The notes under the pieces: model-generated
The model's database searches: none
What the model saw: the letters and a program-made list of their open reading frames with translations, nothing else
What the model was told of the DNA's origin: nothing
In this document: one piece after another, positions 5,103-5,663 of the stretch
Numbering within the stretch: position 1 is the stretch's first letter
Layout of the letters: the number at the start of each line of letters is the position of its first letter
Program-made: the position numbers and the translations under genes
NCBI GenBank assembly: GCA_024645145.1
Contig: JAHEGL010000149.1
Span: forward strand, 1 to 5,663
DNA: 5,663 nucleotides
Source: Planktotalea sp.
GTDB lineage: Bacteria > Pseudomonadota > Alphaproteobacteria > Rhodobacterales > Rhodobacteraceae
Direction: 5' to 3'

Positions 5103-5663
5103 CTACCACGTTGCTCCGGGGTAGGCGCGTTGCAACCATTGCATTTGAGTTAGGATATGGCCGAGGTGTTCTGAGTGTTGGAAGCCTGATTTGCCGCCTT
5201 TGTGCGCAAACCGGCTGTCTGGAAGTGTGAGCGTTGCTTCTGCCATAACAGCTTTTACGCGCGCATCGTATGATGTGCGTACAGCGTTGAGATCAGGGGC
5301 AATGCCTTTGGCATGCATTTCGGTGTCCACGTCATCAGGTGTGCAAAGTTCACCTGCGAAGGGCCACAATAGATTAAGCGCGGCTTGCATTTTTTCATGG
5401 CTCACCTCGGTTCCATCGCCAAGGCCAATGACAGTCTCGCCAGAGCGTTCAACGTGGTACTGAACTTCTTTGATGGCTTTTGCAGCAATTTCGGCAACAC
5501 GGGATTCAGTTGATAGGGTCAATCCAGTGAGCATTTCTAAGTGCCATGCATCAAAGAGAAACTGCCGCATGAGGGTCTGGCCAAAGTCGCCATTGGGCTG
5601 TTCGACCAGCAGCGCAGAGCGAAAATCCCAAGCGTCGCGCAGCATGGCGAGGTCGTCAGCGCT
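5103..5663 (-). CDS. paaC: 1,2-phenylacetyl-CoA epoxidase subunit PaaC (5' partial)
   Basis: PaaC is the structural partner of the catalytic PaaA subunit. It has the ferritin-like helical fold but lacks the di-iron site. The frame is open to the right edge: six codons (S-A-D-D-L-A) precede the ATG at 5645, and they continue the family pattern (DDLAMLRDAWDFR), so that ATG is internal and the true start lies beyond the window. 186 residues are visible of about 250. Family blocks are VEQPNGDF, RQFLFDAWH, AAKAIKEVQYH, the KMQAALNLLWPF helix and the C-terminal GGKSGFQHSEHLG...MQWLQR, ending in PGATW. The gene abuts paaD with one base between them, and paaA and paaB are expected just upstream, outside the window. 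The family call is secure. Confidence 0.95.
   Translation of the reverse strand, partial: SADDLAMLRDAWDFRSALLVEQPNGDFGQTLMRQFLFDAWHLEMLTGLTLSTESRVAEIAAKAIKEVQYHVERSGETVIGLGDGTEVSHEKMQAALNLLWPFAGELCTPDDVDTEMHAKGIAPDLNAVRTSYDARVKAVMAEATLTLPDSRFAHKGGKSGFQHSEHLGHILTQMQWLQRAYPGATW

Noticed and set aside
5643..5645. ATG as the paaC start
   Set aside because: The six codons to the right edge continue the conserved PaaC sequence, and the family is about 60 residues longer.

Overview
The window looks like chromosomal DNA of an alphaproteobacterium, most likely a marine Rhodobacterales (Roseobacter-group) species. The reasons are a flagellin followed by flaF and flbT (an alphaproteobacterial arrangement), a full-type phenylacetate (paa) pathway, and a CtrA-like box ahead of the flagellin gene. 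The species cannot be named from this sequence.

Layout. Bases 2-1267 (+) carry most of paaK, phenylacetate-CoA ligase, cut at its N-terminus by the left edge. A 48-base convergent spacer follows. Then come three flagellar genes on the minus strand, in transcription order fliC (3338-2175), flaF (2106-1741) and flbT (1738-1316). A 222-base non-coding stretch (3339-3560) lies upstream of fliC. To its right, also on the minus strand, is a tight run paaC (partial, from 5663) - paaD - paaE (ending at 3561), which encodes parts of the phenylacetyl-CoA epoxidase.

How the genes work together. PaaK activates phenylacetate to phenylacetyl-CoA. The multicomponent monooxygenase (PaaA and PaaB presumably just outside the right edge, with PaaC, PaaD and PaaE here) epoxidises the ring. 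The flagellar trio makes the filament protein and its two dedicated post-transcriptional/export regulators, FlaF and FlbT. Thus a flagellin module sits between two blocks of one aromatic-catabolism pathway.

Most interesting points. (1) The flagellin module lies within the paa locus, and no clear terminator separates paaE from fliC. (2) The fliC upstream region has a 9-bp perfect inverted repeat whose downstream arm contains the fliC Shine-Dalgarno, with several small hairpins between the arms. This is a candidate for RNA-level control by FlbT/FlaF, provided transcription starts far enough upstream. (3) A CtrA-like site lies next to the upstream arm. (4) A 10-bp GC-rich hairpin follows the fliC stop. 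All gene calls are of known families. I found no wholly new gene system, no RNA gene, no mobile element and no CRISPR array.
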